Shown here one piece after another: positions 31,291 through 40,595 of a DNA stretch of 64,000 bases. The stretch comes from JBIOXB01 sp050732395 (GTDB lineage: Bacteria; Zhuqueibacterota; Zhuqueibacteria; Zhuqueibacterales; Zhuqueibacteraceae): positions 1 to 64,000 of the forward strand of contig JBOHQX010000399.1 in assembly GCA_050732395.1 (NCBI GenBank), in the 5' to 3' direction. Each line of letters starts with the position of its first letter. Positions within the stretch are counted from its first letter, which is position 1. The notes beneath the pieces are model-generated. The model searched no databases. It saw only the letters and a list, made by a program, of their open reading frames with translations, and was not told where the DNA came from. The translations under genes were made by a program, and so were the position numbers.

Positions 31291-31713
31291 ATGGCAGAAA
31301 ACAAAGCCCGTTTATTGTTCGATGGGGATTGCGGCCTCTGCACGGTTTTTGCAGATTGGGCGAGGCGCATGGATCGCACGAAGAAATTCGCAATCGTGCC
31401 TTATCAGTTTTTTTCCGAAGATGAATTGCGGCGTTTTGGAACTTCCCGGCAAAAATGCTCGCAGCGCATGTATGCCATTACTCCGCGTGGCCGGGTTTAT
31501 GCGGGCGCTTTTGCCCTGAATTATTTCGGATGGCGGTTTTTTCCGTGGCGCCTGTTGGTGATGGTGATTTACCTCGTGCCGGTTTGCTTGTTGTGCGAGC
31601 TCGTCGTGTATGAGCTCGTCGCGCAGCATCGCCGCCGGCTTTCACAATGGCTGGGTATGCAGGCCTGCGTGACGCCCCGGCCATATTCTCAACCTTTCGA
31701 AAAAACTGAGTGA
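31291..31713 (+). CDS. DCC-family thiol-disulfide oxidoreductase-like protein (DUF393)
   Basis: 140 residues from the ATG at 31291. The DUF393/DCC signature DGDCGLC (DxxCxxC) is at about 11-17, in RLLFDGDCGLCTVFADWARR; the family is predicted to have a thioredoxin-like fold. The C-terminal part contains a hydrophobic segment (LLVMVIYLVPVCLLCELVV, about 89-107) that could be a membrane helix, which is seen in some relatives. An in-frame GTG lies two codons upstream. The function of the family is not settled; a disulfide or heme-related role is inferred. Confidence 0.75.
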   Translation: MAENKARLLFDGDCGLCTVFADWARRMDRTKKFAIVPYQFFSEDELRRFGTSRQKCSQRMYAITPRGRVYAGAFALNYFGWRFFPWRLLVMVIYLVPVCLLCELVVYELVAQHRRRLSQWLGMQACVTPRPYSQPFEKTE

Positions 31714-31729
31714 ATCGAGACCAAAATGT

Positions 31730-32596
31730 TTATTTTTTACCTGGGTGCGGATGCGGCCACTCGCCACGATCTTGATAAAATTTTACAATTTGATGCCAGG
31801 CTTCGGCCGCAGTCTCCACGTAGGTCATCAGATTCAAATCTTGGTATGAAATCATGCCCTGCTCTGCCAGGAAGGGAAAATTGATCAAGCGCTGCCAGAA
31901 GCTCTTTCCAAAAAGCAAAATTGGTACCGGCTCCATTTTACTGGTTTGAATCAAGGTCAGGGTTTCGAATAACTCGTCGCAAGTGCCAAAACCGCCTGGA
32001 AAGGCCACGAGCGCTTTGGCTCGCAAACGAAAATGCATTTTGCGCAGGGCGAAGTATTTGAATTGGAAACACAGGCTCGGCGTGATGTACGGATTTGGCG
32101 CCTGTTCGTGCGGTAGGGTGATGTTCAAGCCAATCGATTTTGCCCCCACTTCGTATGCGCCGCGATTCGCGGCCTCCATGATCCCGGGCCCGCCGCCCGT
32201 CACAATCACGAATTCGCGATGGCTGTTCTGCTGGCACGTCGATGAAACCAGACGGCTGAACTCGCGCGCTTCTTCATAATAGTGGGCATTCTCCAGGAGC
32301 AGCCGTGCTTGCGCCAGTTGGCGTTGCTTGTCGCGATCTTGCGGATGCGCTTCGGCCTCACGCGCGAGGCGGTGATATTTTTTTTCCGCCTCTTCGCGGC
32401 AGAGTAAACGCGCGCTGCCAAAGACGACAATGGTGGATTCGATGTCATGTTCTGCGATGATTCTTTCGGGCTTGAGTAGTTCAAGTTGAAAGCGCACCGG
32501 GCGCAGATCTTCGCGTTTGAGGAAATCGACGTCTTCGAAAGCCAAACGATAGGAAGGGGAATCGATGATTTGGCGAATTTTTTCGGGATGGTTCAT
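31730..32596 (-). CDS. LOG-family (Rossmann-fold, PGGxGTxxE) protein
   Basis: 288 residues. Core motifs IVTGGGPGIMEAANRGAYEV (nucleotide-binding Gly-rich loop) and ALVAFPGGFGTCDELFETLT (PGGxGTxxE) place it in the lysine-decarboxylase-like/LOG family, whose characterised members are cytokinin-activating phosphoribohydrolases or nucleotide phosphoribohydrolases rather than decarboxylases. The N-terminal about 95 residues, with YHRLAREAEAHPQDRDKQRQ, are longer than in minimal LOG proteins; extended versions are found in many bacteria. It is followed 28 bases upstream on this strand by a DUF1318-like lipoprotein gene transcribed the same way (32625-33230), so they may form an operon. Confidence 0.85.
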   Translation of the reverse strand: MNHPEKIRQIIDSPSYRLAFEDVDFLKREDLRPVRFQLELLKPERIIAEHDIESTIVVFGSARLLCREEAEKKYHRLAREAEAHPQDRDKQRQLAQARLLLENAHYYEEAREFSRLVSSTCQQNSHREFVIVTGGGPGIMEAANRGAYEVGAKSIGLNITLPHEQAPNPYITPSLCFQFKYFALRKMHFRLRAKALVAFPGGFGTCDELFETLTLIQTSKMEPVPILLFGKSFWQRLINFPFLAEQGMISYQDLNLMTYVETAAEAWHQIVKFYQDRGEWPHPHPGKK

Positions 32597-32624
32597 AAAT
32601 CTCCATATTCATGATAACCTGGTA

Positions 32625-33230
32625 CTATTCTTTTTTCCGCGTCCATTCTCCTGCCGGAGTCTGCAGCCATTCGCCGGACCTGGCATTGTCGCGGTTCAGC
32701 TTGGCGAAGACCCTTTCGACTTCGGCCGGATCGGCGGTTTGTACTTCAGGATTGATAGCGATAATGCGCTGCATGATAGTCTGGCGGTCGTGATTTTCCT
32801 CCCCCATGAGTTGCTCGACTAGGTTCTTGTAGGCCGCGTCTTTTTGCAGGCGCTCCAGCGGCCGCAATTCCAAATAACCGCGATTGTTCTCGCCTACCGC
32901 GCCCTCCCGTTTGAATTCATCAATATCGTCCTTATTGAATTCGCGATTCTGAATCGCACTCAAAACGGCGCGTTTTTCGTCGGATAGGGTGACCTGGCTG
33001 TCCGGATTCGCAGCACGCACGGAGGCCACCATCCAGACATCCTCCTTGACCTGGCTGTAAGTACCGAGAATTTGATTCTCCAGCGCGGTTTTTTCGCCAG
33101 TGAAGCGGACTTCCGGCGTTTGCACGGAACAGCCGCAGGCGAGCAGCACACCAAGCAACGTTGAAATCCGCTTGTTGAAGCCGGAGCGTAAGTTTAGACA
33201 GTGTGCTACAGCCAGACAAATGGAGTTCAT
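32625..33230 (-). CDS. DUF1318/YdbL-like lipoprotein
   Basis: 201 residues. A signal sequence ends in the lipobox GVLLACGCS, so the mature protein should be acylated at Cys32. The C-terminal region resembles the DUF1318 (YdbL) family, typically encoded with AsmA-like or YnbE-like proteins: VRAANPDSQVTLSDEKRAVL, then GAVGENNRGYLELRPLERLQ and IMQRIIAINPEV, an RIxxxxP element. YdbL/YnbE-type proteins act with AsmA-like lipid transfer proteins in Enterobacteria; no such neighbour is present here. Transcribed divergently from lutA, with about 200 bases between. Confidence 0.7.
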   Translation of the reverse strand: MNSICLAVAHCLNLRSGFNKRISTLLGVLLACGCSVQTPEVRFTGEKTALENQILGTYSQVKEDVWMVASVRAANPDSQVTLSDEKRAVLSAIQNREFNKDDIDEFKREGAVGENNRGYLELRPLERLQKDAAYKNLVEQLMGEENHDRQTIMQRIIAINPEVQTADPAEVERVFAKLNRDNARSGEWLQTPAGEWTRKKE

Positions 33231-33391
33231 ATAGAATGCCCCGGATAAGAGAGCAGCTATAATGAGCTATTGAGCCGGCCATGTATGTGCCAGCGTTCAC
33301 AGAATGATACTGCACCAAAAACTGCCAAGCAAGAGTTTTCATTGGCATCACATCCCAGATTTATTAAATTGCATTTTAAACACCGAGTCAT

Positions 33392-33426
33392 TGATTACTG
33401 AACACTGATTACTGATTACTGGTCAC
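33392..33426. repeat. Degenerate tandem heptamer array abutting lutA
   Basis: Five heptamers of consensus TGATTAC (TGATTAC, TGAACAC and TGGTCAC variants) end five bases before the lutA ATG. No Shine-Dalgarno is present between the array and the start, the same arrangement as at guaA. Confidence 0.75.
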
Positions 33427-33431
33427 TCCCC

Positions 33432-34172
33432 ATGCCCCTCGATTCTGCCGACCCGCGTGTTTCCCTCTTCATTCCATGCCTGGTCGATCAGGTCTACCCC
33501 GAAATCGGCCTGGCGATGGCGAACGTTTTGCGGCGCCTCGGCGTGCAAGTGGAATATGATGGGCGCCAGACTTGCTGCGGGCAACCCGCTTTCAACGCGG
33601 GTTATCGTACGGAAGCCTTGCAGGTGGCGAATCATTTTTTGAATGTCTTTCGCGCCAAAGGCACTATAGTCGCACCATCGGGTTCGTGTGTGGCAATGGT
33701 GCGAAAATTTTACCCGATACTTTTCAAGAATCATCCCCGCGAGCAAGAAGCCGCACAACTCGGCCCACACGTTTTTGAGTTTTCGGAATTTGTCGTACGA
33801 CGCCTGGGCGTGACCAGGCTCGGTGCGATATTTCCTCGCAGCGTAGGATTCCACAATTCCTGCCACAGTCATCGCGAGTTGCATCTGCAGGCCGAGCCCC
33901 TGGCGCTGTTGCGCGAAGTACAGGGGCTGCAATTAGTCGAGCTCGAGGGCGAGCCGGTCTGTTGCGGGTTTGGAGGCCTTTTCTCCGTGAAATTCATGCC
34001 GATCTCTTCTTCCATGGCCCAAAGCCGGTTGCAGGCTTTCGAGAGAGCCGGCGCAGAGGCGATCGTGTCCAACGATCCTGGTTGTCTCATGCAGATGCGC
34101 AAAGAAGCACAAGCGCGCCACAGTGCCGTGCAGATTTTGCATTTGGCAGAAGTGTTGGATCATACGATTTGA
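33432..34172 (+). CDS. lutA: L-lactate oxidation complex protein LutA (cysteine-rich iron-sulfur subunit)
   Basis: 246 residues, two CCG-type domains (cysteine-rich, heterodisulfide reductase-like). Visible motifs are SLFIPCLVDQVYPEIGLAM, RQTCCGQPAFNAGY, APSGSCVAMV, FHNSCHSHREL and the second CCG block EPVCCGFGGLFSVKF, plus SNDPGCLMQM. With LutB and LutC it forms the iron-sulfur L-lactate oxidation complex. It heads lutABC on this strand; the start has no Shine-Dalgarno but a heptamer array ends five bases upstream. The product is the best-conserved of the three by eye. Confidence 0.92.
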   Translation: MPLDSADPRVSLFIPCLVDQVYPEIGLAMANVLRRLGVQVEYDGRQTCCGQPAFNAGYRTEALQVANHFLNVFRAKGTIVAPSGSCVAMVRKFYPILFKNHPREQEAAQLGPHVFEFSEFVVRRLGVTRLGAIFPRSVGFHNSCHSHRELHLQAEPLALLREVQGLQLVELEGEPVCCGFGGLFSVKFMPISSSMAQSRLQAFERAGAEAIVSNDPGCLMQMRKEAQARHSAVQILHLAEVLDHTI

Positions 34173-34194
34173 ACGTACATTCGAAATTGGCAAA

Positions 34195-35568
34195 ATGTCC
34201 GAGCACCAGCAATTTCTTCGACTCGCCGCAGCAAAAGCCGTAGACGACGAGCATCGGTACAAAATCGCGAAAGCCATTGCCATTTACGAGCACGCCGTTC
34301 ACCAAACCAAATCCAATCAATTCAAAAACTGGCAGGAAGCGCGCACCCGAGCGGCTGCGATCAAAAAGGAGGCGCTCGCGCGTCTGCCGGAATTATTGGA
34401 ACAATTTGAAAAAAACCTCACGGCGCGCGGCGGCAAAGTCTTTTGGGCGGACAATTCCGAGGACGCCGTCGACTATGTTCTGCGCATCGCACGGCGCCTG
34501 CAGGCCAAAAAAATCGTCAAGTCCAAATCCATGACAACGGAAGAAATTGCGCTCAACGACCATCTCGAAAAAGCCGGGATCGAAGTGTGGGAAAGCGATT
34601 TGGGGGAATTGATCGTGCAGCTCGCGGGTGAAAAACCATATCACATCGTCACACCGGCGATGCACAAGAGTAAGGAAGAAATCGTCCGGCTCTTTCAAGA
34701 AAAACTCAATGGGCCGGCCACCGCGAGTGCTGAAGAATTGACCATGATCGCACGGCGGCATTTGCGCCAGGCTTACGTCACAAGCGACATAGGCATTACC
34801 GGTTGCAATTTTCTCATCGCCGAAGCCGGCGCCGTGGTGGTGACGGAAAACGAAGGCAACGCGCGCCTGACTGTGTCCTGCCCGCCCGTACATATCGCCA
34901 TTGCCGGTATTGAAAAAATCATCCCGCGGCTTGCAGATTTGAGCTTGTTCCTGCCCCTCTTGGCAACCAGCGGCACGGGCCAGCAAATCACCTGTTACAA
35001 TTCGATCATGATGGGGCCGCGCCAGGCGCACGAACAAGACGGCCCGGTAGAAATGCACGTGGTTCTGTTGGACAATGGCCGCTCGCGGCTTTATGCGAAA
35101 GAGAATCTCCGCGCAGCGCTGCAGTGTATACGCTGCGGCGCTTGTTTGAATGCATGCCCTGTCTATCGCACGATCGGTGGTCACAGCTATCGCGTCACTT
35201 ATCAAGGCCCGATCGGTTCCATTATCACTCCGCATTATAATGATTTTGATCGTTTTCAGCACTTGTCTTCGGCTTCATCATTGTGCGGCGCGTGCAGCGA
35301 CGTGTGCCCGGTGCGCATCGATCTCCATCATTTGCTGCTGGAAAATCGTTGGCAAGCTGCGACTGCGGAGGCGTCGTTTTTTGAACGCATGGCCATGCGT
35401 GTCTATGCCTGGACGATGTCACGGCCAGGCCGCTTACAGGCCCTACGCGGTTTGGGGCGAATGCTGCAGGCACCAGCCCGTATTTTTCCAATCGTGCGCC
35501 GCACCGCGCCAACGTTGAGTAAAAAAGCCTTTCGAGAGTTGTGGCAGGAACATGAACGACAGTCGTGA
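34195..35568 (+). CDS. lutB: L-lactate oxidation complex protein LutB (iron-sulfur)
   Basis: 457 residues from the ATG at 34195. Residues 60-300 form the LUD (lactate utilisation) domain with AKKIVKSKSMTTEEIALNDH, then GITGCNFLIAEAGAVVVTEN. Two 4Fe-4S motifs lie near the C-terminus: CIRCGACLNACPVY and CGACSDVCPVRID, each with a normal CxxCxxCxxxCP spacing. The assembly oxidises L-lactate and passes electrons to the quinone pool. It follows lutA by 22 bases and its last 17 bases overlap lutC. Confidence 0.95.
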   Translation: MSEHQQFLRLAAAKAVDDEHRYKIAKAIAIYEHAVHQTKSNQFKNWQEARTRAAAIKKEALARLPELLEQFEKNLTARGGKVFWADNSEDAVDYVLRIARRLQAKKIVKSKSMTTEEIALNDHLEKAGIEVWESDLGELIVQLAGEKPYHIVTPAMHKSKEEIVRLFQEKLNGPATASAEELTMIARRHLRQAYVTSDIGITGCNFLIAEAGAVVVTENEGNARLTVSCPPVHIAIAGIEKIIPRLADLSLFLPLLATSGTGQQITCYNSIMMGPRQAHEQDGPVEMHVVLLDNGRSRLYAKENLRAALQCIRCGACLNACPVYRTIGGHSYRVTYQGPIGSIITPHYNDFDRFQHLSSASSLCGACSDVCPVRIDLHHLLLENRWQAATAEASFFERMAMRVYAWTMSRPGRLQALRGLGRMLQAPARIFPIVRRTAPTLSKKAFRELWQEHERQS

Positions 35569-36226
35569 CAGAATTCTGCAGCGCTTGCGCAGCGCACGCC
35601 CGGTAAACGTGGAACGGTCTGCGGCGTGGCAGGACGTCGAGCTTTTTGCCGATTACCCCTCGTCAACGGAGCAACGCCTCGAGCATTTTATTGCAAGAAT
35701 TGTTTCTTTAAGGGGGGAATTTTTTCGAGCTCGAGACGTGCATGAAGCTGCGGCGCGGCTCAAAGGGTTATTGCAAACTTCGTTGTTGAGGGAAAGCCTG
35801 CCACCTTTGAGGGCACTGCGTCACGCCTGCGGGCTGCTCGACGAGGTTTTTCAAAAAGAAGCATGGCTCGCTCAAAACTGTTTTCTCACGCAGAGTGAAA
35901 TGGCGAACTTTGAGGTTGAGCAATTCGAGGCGGGTGTCACCACGGCAGACTTCCTCGTCGCACGCACGGGCAGCATCGTCTTGCTTGCGGGCAATTCAGG
36001 TGGGAGGCGGCTTTCTGTTCTGCCGCCGTTTCATATTGTCGTGGCCAAAATCGAGCAATTGGTCGATTCCCTGGATGAGGTGTTTGCTGCACTCGGAAAA
36101 AAAGATCAAAATGAAACGAGCTTCATGACCATCATCACCGGGCCGAGCCGGACTTCCGATATCGAAAAAACACTGGTATTGGGCGCGCACGGCCCCAAGC
36201 GGCTCGCCGTTATTCTCATCGGATAG
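35552..36226 (+). CDS. lutC: L-lactate oxidation complex protein LutC (LUD domain)
   Basis: 224 residues, the third subunit of the lactate utilisation complex. The LUD-domain C-terminal half is recognisable: VTTADFLVARTGSIVLLAGN, then GGRRLSVLPPFHIVVAKIEQ and TIITGPSRTSDIEKTLVLGA HGP. The last is the family's GPSRTADIE signature. The N-terminus is more divergent. It overlaps lutB by 17 bases, implying translational coupling. It is convergent with the histidine kinase gene 14 bases away; no intrinsic terminator is visible between them. Confidence 0.92.
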   Translation: MNDSRDRILQRLRSARPVNVERSAAWQDVELFADYPSSTEQRLEHFIARIVSLRGEFFRARDVHEAAARLKGLLQTSLLRESLPPLRALRHACGLLDEVFQKEAWLAQNCFLTQSEMANFEVEQFEAGVTTADFLVARTGSIVLLAGNSGGRRLSVLPPFHIVVAKIEQLVDSLDEVFAALGKKDQNETSFMTIITGPSRTSDIEKTLVLGAHGPKRLAVILIG

Positions 36227-36240
36227 TTTCTCAACAAGAA

Positions 36241-38922
36241 TCACCGACCATTCGTAGCAACCGACGAGTTTTCGCGGGTTACGGCCTGGAGAGTGACCGG
36301 CTTGCCGGACGTGGCCGGTTTCTCCAGTTTTGCTTTTGCGATCGGTTTGATCGACTCCTGCCAGGGCAGCGTGACGGTGAACCGGCTGCCCGCTCCCGGC
36401 TCGCTTTGCACGGCTATACTCCCGCCGTGTAATTCAACCATACGGCGCACCAGCGCTAATCCCAAACCTGTGCCTGCATGCGGCCGAGCGAGCGTGGCAT
36501 TGAGTTGGACAAACGGCTGAAACAACTGGTCCATATCTTTCTGTGGAATGCCGATGCCCGTATCCCAAACGGTGAAGTGTACCCAACCTTGCTCCGCCTC
36601 GCCATGCACCTCCAAGCCGACGGCGCCATGCTCCGGCGTAAACTTGACGGCATTGCTCAAGAGATTCATCAGGATTTGCTTCAGCCGCCGGCCGTCCGCT
36701 TGCACCGTCATCACCGCGCTATCAAATGTAGAAGAAACCTTGAGCTGTTTTCTGATGGCCATTTGCATGATGATCCTGAGACCCGCCTGACAGACCGACT
36801 CGACCGGGACCGGGCCGATTTCCAGCTCCAATTTGCCCGCCTCTATTTTGGAGAGATCAAGAATGTCATTGATCAAGGCGAGGAGATGGTGCCCGCTTTC
36901 CTCAATACTGAGCAAGGCCTTGAGTTGTTTTTCGTTGAGATCACCGTAAATCTGCTCCTGCAGAGCCTCGCTCAAGCCTAGAATGGCGTTCAAGGGCGTG
37001 CGCAGCTCGTGGCTCATGCTGGCCAGGAATTCGTCTTTCATTCGCGCCGCCCGGGCCAGTTCCGCATTCGCGACACTCAAAGCCTCGGTGCGCTCCTCCA
37101 CCCGCTGCGCCAGCAAGCGGCGTTCTTCCACCAATGCTGTTTCGATGCGTTTACGCTCGGTGAGATCACGGATGATGCCCCCATACACTGCCCCCGCTTC
37201 CGTCTTCCACGTGGTCAGGGAAAGCTCCAAAGGAAATTCACCGCCGTCCTTTCTGAGTCCATGCAACTCGATCGTTTTGCCGATGACTTTGGAGTCGCCG
37301 GTCGCATGCTGCCGCTCCAGTGCTCTGCGATGGCGATCGCGGTAGGGTTCGGGCATCAAAAGGACCAGCGCTTTGCCCAGCACTTCTTCGCTCCGATAGC
37401 CAAAAATAACTTCTGCGCCTCTGTTCCAAGAGATGATGTTCCCGGCGCTATCGGCTAGAATAATACCTTCGATAGCTGACTGCACCACGGTACGGAATTT
37501 CATTTCGGAGTCGCGCAGCGCCGTTTCTACCTGCTTGCGTTTGGTGATGTCGCGTGAATTGACCACCAGGCTGGCTTCGCCGGCATCATCCAGGATGGTC
37601 TTGCCGATGGATTCGAGCGTGTGCCACGAGCCGTTTTTGTGCCGGAAGCAGAACTCTGCGGAACGTGTCGAGCCCGGATTTTGTATGGCGTCATTGAAAG
37701 TTTTCACAACTTGCGGCCGATCATCCGGATGCACGAAATCAAAGGCGAGCTGGCCCACCAATTCTTCCGGGCGATATCCCAGCAGCCGCTCGACGGAAGG
37801 ACTTTCATAGCGGATCGTGCCATCCATATTCACGATCGTAATGATGTCGGAAGCGTGCTCAATCAACGATCGAAAGTATTCTTCACTGTGTCGCAACGCC
37901 TCTTGGGCGCGCTTCCGTGCCGTGATTTCGGATTCCAGGATTTCGATCGATTTTGCCAATGCTGCGGTACGCTGCTGAACGCGAAAGTCCAGCTCATTAT
38001 TTGTTTTCCGCATTTCCTCTTCGCCCCGCTTACGTTGCGCAACAACCGCTGCCAGGGACAAAGCCAGCAGCGTCATGACGCCCATGAATCCCTGAAGTAA
38101 CAGGAGCGATTCCTGTTTGTCTTCCCTCGCAAAAGGGCCAAACCCTCCAAGCGTGCCCCAGATCGCGGTTCCGGACAACAGAAATATGGCCGTTGCGGTT
38201 TCGCGCGGACCGAATCGAATAGCCGCCCAGAGCAGAATTGGGACGCAGAGATATTCGAGCGGGTAGTTTTTATTTTCGGACAAAAACAATCCACCGAACA
38301 CGGTTTGGCCGATAAGAAAGAGAGACAACAACAAGATGGCGGCCTCCAGGATCTGAGCGCGGCTCCACTGGACGCGTGGGTTGGTAATCCAAAGAACCAG
38401 CAGGGGCGCGACGGTGAGTGCGCCTACCGCATTCCCCAGCCACCACGCCAACCAGATGGAGCCATAGTTTGCCCACGTGGCGAAGCCGCCCAGACAAAGG
38501 CTCGTGACGCCAAAGGTGGCGCTCACCATCGTGCTGAGCATGGCGGCAAGTACCGCGAATTTGAAAATGTCCCACGGCTGTGCGAAAAAGTGACGGCCGC
38601 TGTTGGCAAACCGGTTGACCAAATAAGCGCCCGCCAGGCCTTCAAGCGTATTGCCGGTTGCAATACCAAACGAGGTGGCAATGGAGCCTGCTGTCATTGC
38701 GTTCACCAGAAATGCTCCAATGAAGATTCCTGGCCACATGCGATACCCCAATGTCAGAAAAGCCGCCATTGTGATTCCGGTCGGCGGCCAGAGCGTTGTC
38801 GCACTTGGATGAACAAAGGCTAGCATCAGCCCAAGTTTGCCCGTGATGAAATAAGCCGCGGCGAGGGAAACCGTGAGCCAGACACATGCAATCTGGGAAG
38901 GAGGTGTAAGGGAAGGTTTCAT
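36241..38922 (-). CDS. MASE1-PAS-PAS sensor histidine kinase
   Basis: 893 residues; the ATG at 38922 has AGGAGGAGAG upstream on its strand. Residues 10-300 are a multi-pass MASE1 membrane sensor domain (GKLGLMLAFVHPSATTLWPP then GITMAAFLTLGYRMWPGIF). Two PAS domains follow (about 350-465 YFRSLIEHASDIITIVNMDG; about 475-595 KFRTVVQSAIEGIILADSAG). HisKA carries the phospho-acceptor histidine in FLASMSHELRTPLNAILG and HATPase_c has NLLSNAVKFTPEHG, VWDTGIGIPQKDMDQLF and HAGTGLGLALVRRMVELHGG. No receiver domain is fused, so a separate response regulator is needed; none is adjacent. Convergent with lutC. Signal unknown. Confidence 0.95.
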   Translation of the reverse strand: MKPSLTPPSQIACVWLTVSLAAAYFITGKLGLMLAFVHPSATTLWPPTGITMAAFLTLGYRMWPGIFIGAFLVNAMTAGSIATSFGIATGNTLEGLAGAYLVNRFANSGRHFFAQPWDIFKFAVLAAMLSTMVSATFGVTSLCLGGFATWANYGSIWLAWWLGNAVGALTVAPLLVLWITNPRVQWSRAQILEAAILLLSLFLIGQTVFGGLFLSENKNYPLEYLCVPILLWAAIRFGPRETATAIFLLSGTAIWGTLGGFGPFAREDKQESLLLLQGFMGVMTLLALSLAAVVAQRKRGEEEMRKTNNELDFRVQQRTAALAKSIEILESEITARKRAQEALRHSEEYFRSLIEHASDIITIVNMDGTIRYESPSVERLLGYRPEELVGQLAFDFVHPDDRPQVVKTFNDAIQNPGSTRSAEFCFRHKNGSWHTLESIGKTILDDAGEASLVVNSRDITKRKQVETALRDSEMKFRTVVQSAIEGIILADSAGNIISWNRGAEVIFGYRSEEVLGKALVLLMPEPYRDRHRRALERQHATGDSKVIGKTIELHGLRKDGGEFPLELSLTTWKTEAGAVYGGIIRDLTERKRIETALVEERRLLAQRVEERTEALSVANAELARAARMKDEFLASMSHELRTPLNAILGLSEALQEQIYGDLNEKQLKALLSIEESGHHLLALINDILDLSKIEAGKLELEIGPVPVESVCQAGLRIIMQMAIRKQLKVSSTFDSAVMTVQADGRRLKQILMNLLSNAVKFTPEHGAVGLEVHGEAEQGWVHFTVWDTGIGIPQKDMDQLFQPFVQLNATLARPHAGTGLGLALVRRMVELHGGSIAVQSEPGAGSRFTVTLPWQESIKPIAKAKLEKPATSGKPVTLQAVTRENSSVATNGR

Positions 38923-39065
38923 GCTGCACTCTCCTCCTGAGAGTTACAATTCCTCAGCTATGAATTTGAGTGGAGAAATCGACAGGTGCTACTTCGCCTG
39001 ACTTATTATATCTAACCGCAAGACCGGCGAAGTGCGTATAGAGTCAGCAGAAAAATCTGGAGGGA

Positions 39066-40100
39066 TTACGGCGTCCGGTCGGCAGTTTGCACGCGCCGCA
39101 CAATTTCCCCGGCCATTTCCTGAGTGCCATGCCTGGAGTCCTTTTTCAAGTCCGGAGTCACGCAGTTGCCTTCCCGAATCACCTCGCGTACGGCGGTTTC
39201 TACGCGACGCGCGGCCGATAACTCGCCCAAGTATTCCAACATCATTGCGCCTGACATGATCACTGCCGTAGGGTTCGCGATATTTTTTCCGGCAATGTCC
39301 GGCGCGCTGCCGTGCACGGCCTCGAATATTGCGGCATCTTTGCCAATGTTCGCACCCGCCGCCAGGCCCAGCCCTCCCACCAGGCCCGCGGCCAAATCCG
39401 AGAGAATGTCTCCGAACAAATTCGTGGTCACGATCACGTCATAGGCGGCAGGCTCCATCACCATCTGCATGGCGCAGGCGTCGATGATTTTCTCTTTAAA
39501 TTCGATGGCTGGGTAGTGCCTCGCCATCTCACGGCCGATCTCCAAAAACATGCCAGTAGTGCATTTCAGGATATTGGCCTTGTGCACGAGTGTGACGCGC
39601 TTGCGACCGCGATGTTTGGCATATTCGAATGCGTAGCGAATGATTTTTTCCGAGCCGCTGCGCGTGACTACGGCAACGCTTTCTGCCGCGATATTGATGC
39701 CGTCTGCCCTGATGAAGTGTTCGATGCCGGAATACAAACCCTCGGTGTTTTCGCGAATCAAAACAATGTTCACGTTCTTATGAATGGCATTCACGCCTTC
39801 GAAAGACGTCGACGGGCGCACGTTGGCGTAAAGATCGAATTCCTGACGCAGCGCGACGTTCACGCTGCGATAACCGCCTCCCACGGGCGTGGTCAACGGA
39901 CCTTTGAGCGCGAGGCAGGTACTGCGAATTGAGGCCAGCGTTTCCGCTGGTAGCGGATCTTCTTTCGCCTGGACCGCCGCCATTCCCCCGAGCTGGCGAT
40001 CCCATTGAAATGAAATGCCCGTCGCTTCCAACACGCGCACGGTGGCATCGATGACCGAAGGGCCGATGCCATCGCCCGGGATCAGCGTGATCTTGTGCAT
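39066..40100 (-). CDS. NAD-dependent isocitrate/3-isopropylmalate dehydrogenase family
   Basis: 344 residues from the ATG at 40100, with a strong AAGGAGG site upstream on its strand; an ORF start at 40142 is not preferred. The opening MHKITLIPGDGIGPSVIDAT and the motifs DLYANVRPSTSFEGVN, LIRENTEGLYSGIEHF, FGDILSDLAAGLVGGLGLAA and FEAVHGSAPDIAGKNIANPT are those of the beta-decarboxylating dehydrogenase family. The ENTEGLYSGIEH segment resembles mitochondrial-type NAD isocitrate dehydrogenases more than LeuB, as does the short 344-residue length. Substrate assignment (isocitrate, homoisocitrate or isopropylmalate) rests on that impression. No other leucine genes are adjacent. Confidence 0.85.
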   Translation of the reverse strand: MHKITLIPGDGIGPSVIDATVRVLEATGISFQWDRQLGGMAAVQAKEDPLPAETLASIRSTCLALKGPLTTPVGGGYRSVNVALRQEFDLYANVRPSTSFEGVNAIHKNVNIVLIRENTEGLYSGIEHFIRADGINIAAESVAVVTRSGSEKIIRYAFEYAKHRGRKRVTLVHKANILKCTTGMFLEIGREMARHYPAIEFKEKIIDACAMQMVMEPAAYDVIVTTNLFGDILSDLAAGLVGGLGLAAGANIGKDAAIFEAVHGSAPDIAGKNIANPTAVIMSGAMMLEYLGELSAARRVETAVREVIREGNCVTPDLKKDSRHGTQEMAGEIVRRVQTADRTP

Positions 40101-40185
40101 GCTCGTTCCTCCTTGTTTGAGATTTTCCCTGCAGACATGCAAAGATACGATCCAGGCAGCGCGCGCGCAAGCTGTTTCTGTGTCC

Positions 40186-40473
40186 TTAAGATTCGAGAAA
40201 GATTCTTCTGTTGTCGGAATTTCGATCGTTCTGCTGGCGGGAAAAGGTTATGAAAGCGCGGATGATTGGGCCGCACTGCTGGCGTGCGGCGTAATCGGCT
40301 GGAACGGCTGGCGGTTGCTGCGCGCGGCGATTGCGGAGGTCATGGACACGCCGCCGCCGGAGCTGGAGTCCCAAATTCGCGCTGTGACAAAGGCATTGCC
40401 CGGCGTGATCAACGTTGAAAAACTGCGGGCACGTAAGAGCGGGTTATCTTATGATGGCAAAACTATTTTTCAG
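40186..40473 (+). pseudogene. Cation diffusion facilitator (CDF) transporter remnant
   Basis: One open frame reads RFEKDSSVVGISIVLLAGKG, ADDWAALLACGVIGWNGWRL and LRAAIAEVMDTPPPELESQI, then RAVTKALPGVINVEKLRARKSG. It matches the transmembrane-6 region and the start of the cytoplasmic domain of CDF (zinc/iron efflux) proteins, where family members have ADxxAALxVAxxIxxxGWRLLRxAxxELMD followed by IRxxxxxxPGVxxVHxLRxRxxG. The rest of the channel and the C-terminal part are missing. It lies between the dehydrogenase gene start and the accessory island. The frame runs on to 40539 with unrelated residues. Confidence 0.65.
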
Positions 40474-40501
40474 GCGAAATCATCCATGGCAAAATTATGT
40501 T

Positions 40502-40529
40502 TTGCAAAATTCCTTTGGACCATTATATT
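40502..40529 (+). promoter_or_regulatory. Candidate promoter of the Panacea gene pair
   Basis: TTGCAA (40502-40507), 16 bases, TATATT (40524-40529), 66 bases before the ATG at 40596. The -35 and -10 words are identical to the holA candidate. Confidence 0.45.
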
Positions 40530-40595
40530 ATATTCATAAGGAGAAAAACTCACCGGCGGATAAGGTGCACAACAACACTTTCTGGTAGCCGTATT

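Noticed and set aside
36241..38922. Hybrid histidine kinase
   Set aside because: No receiver or Hpt domain follows HATPase_c; the protein ends shortly after GSRFTVTLPW.
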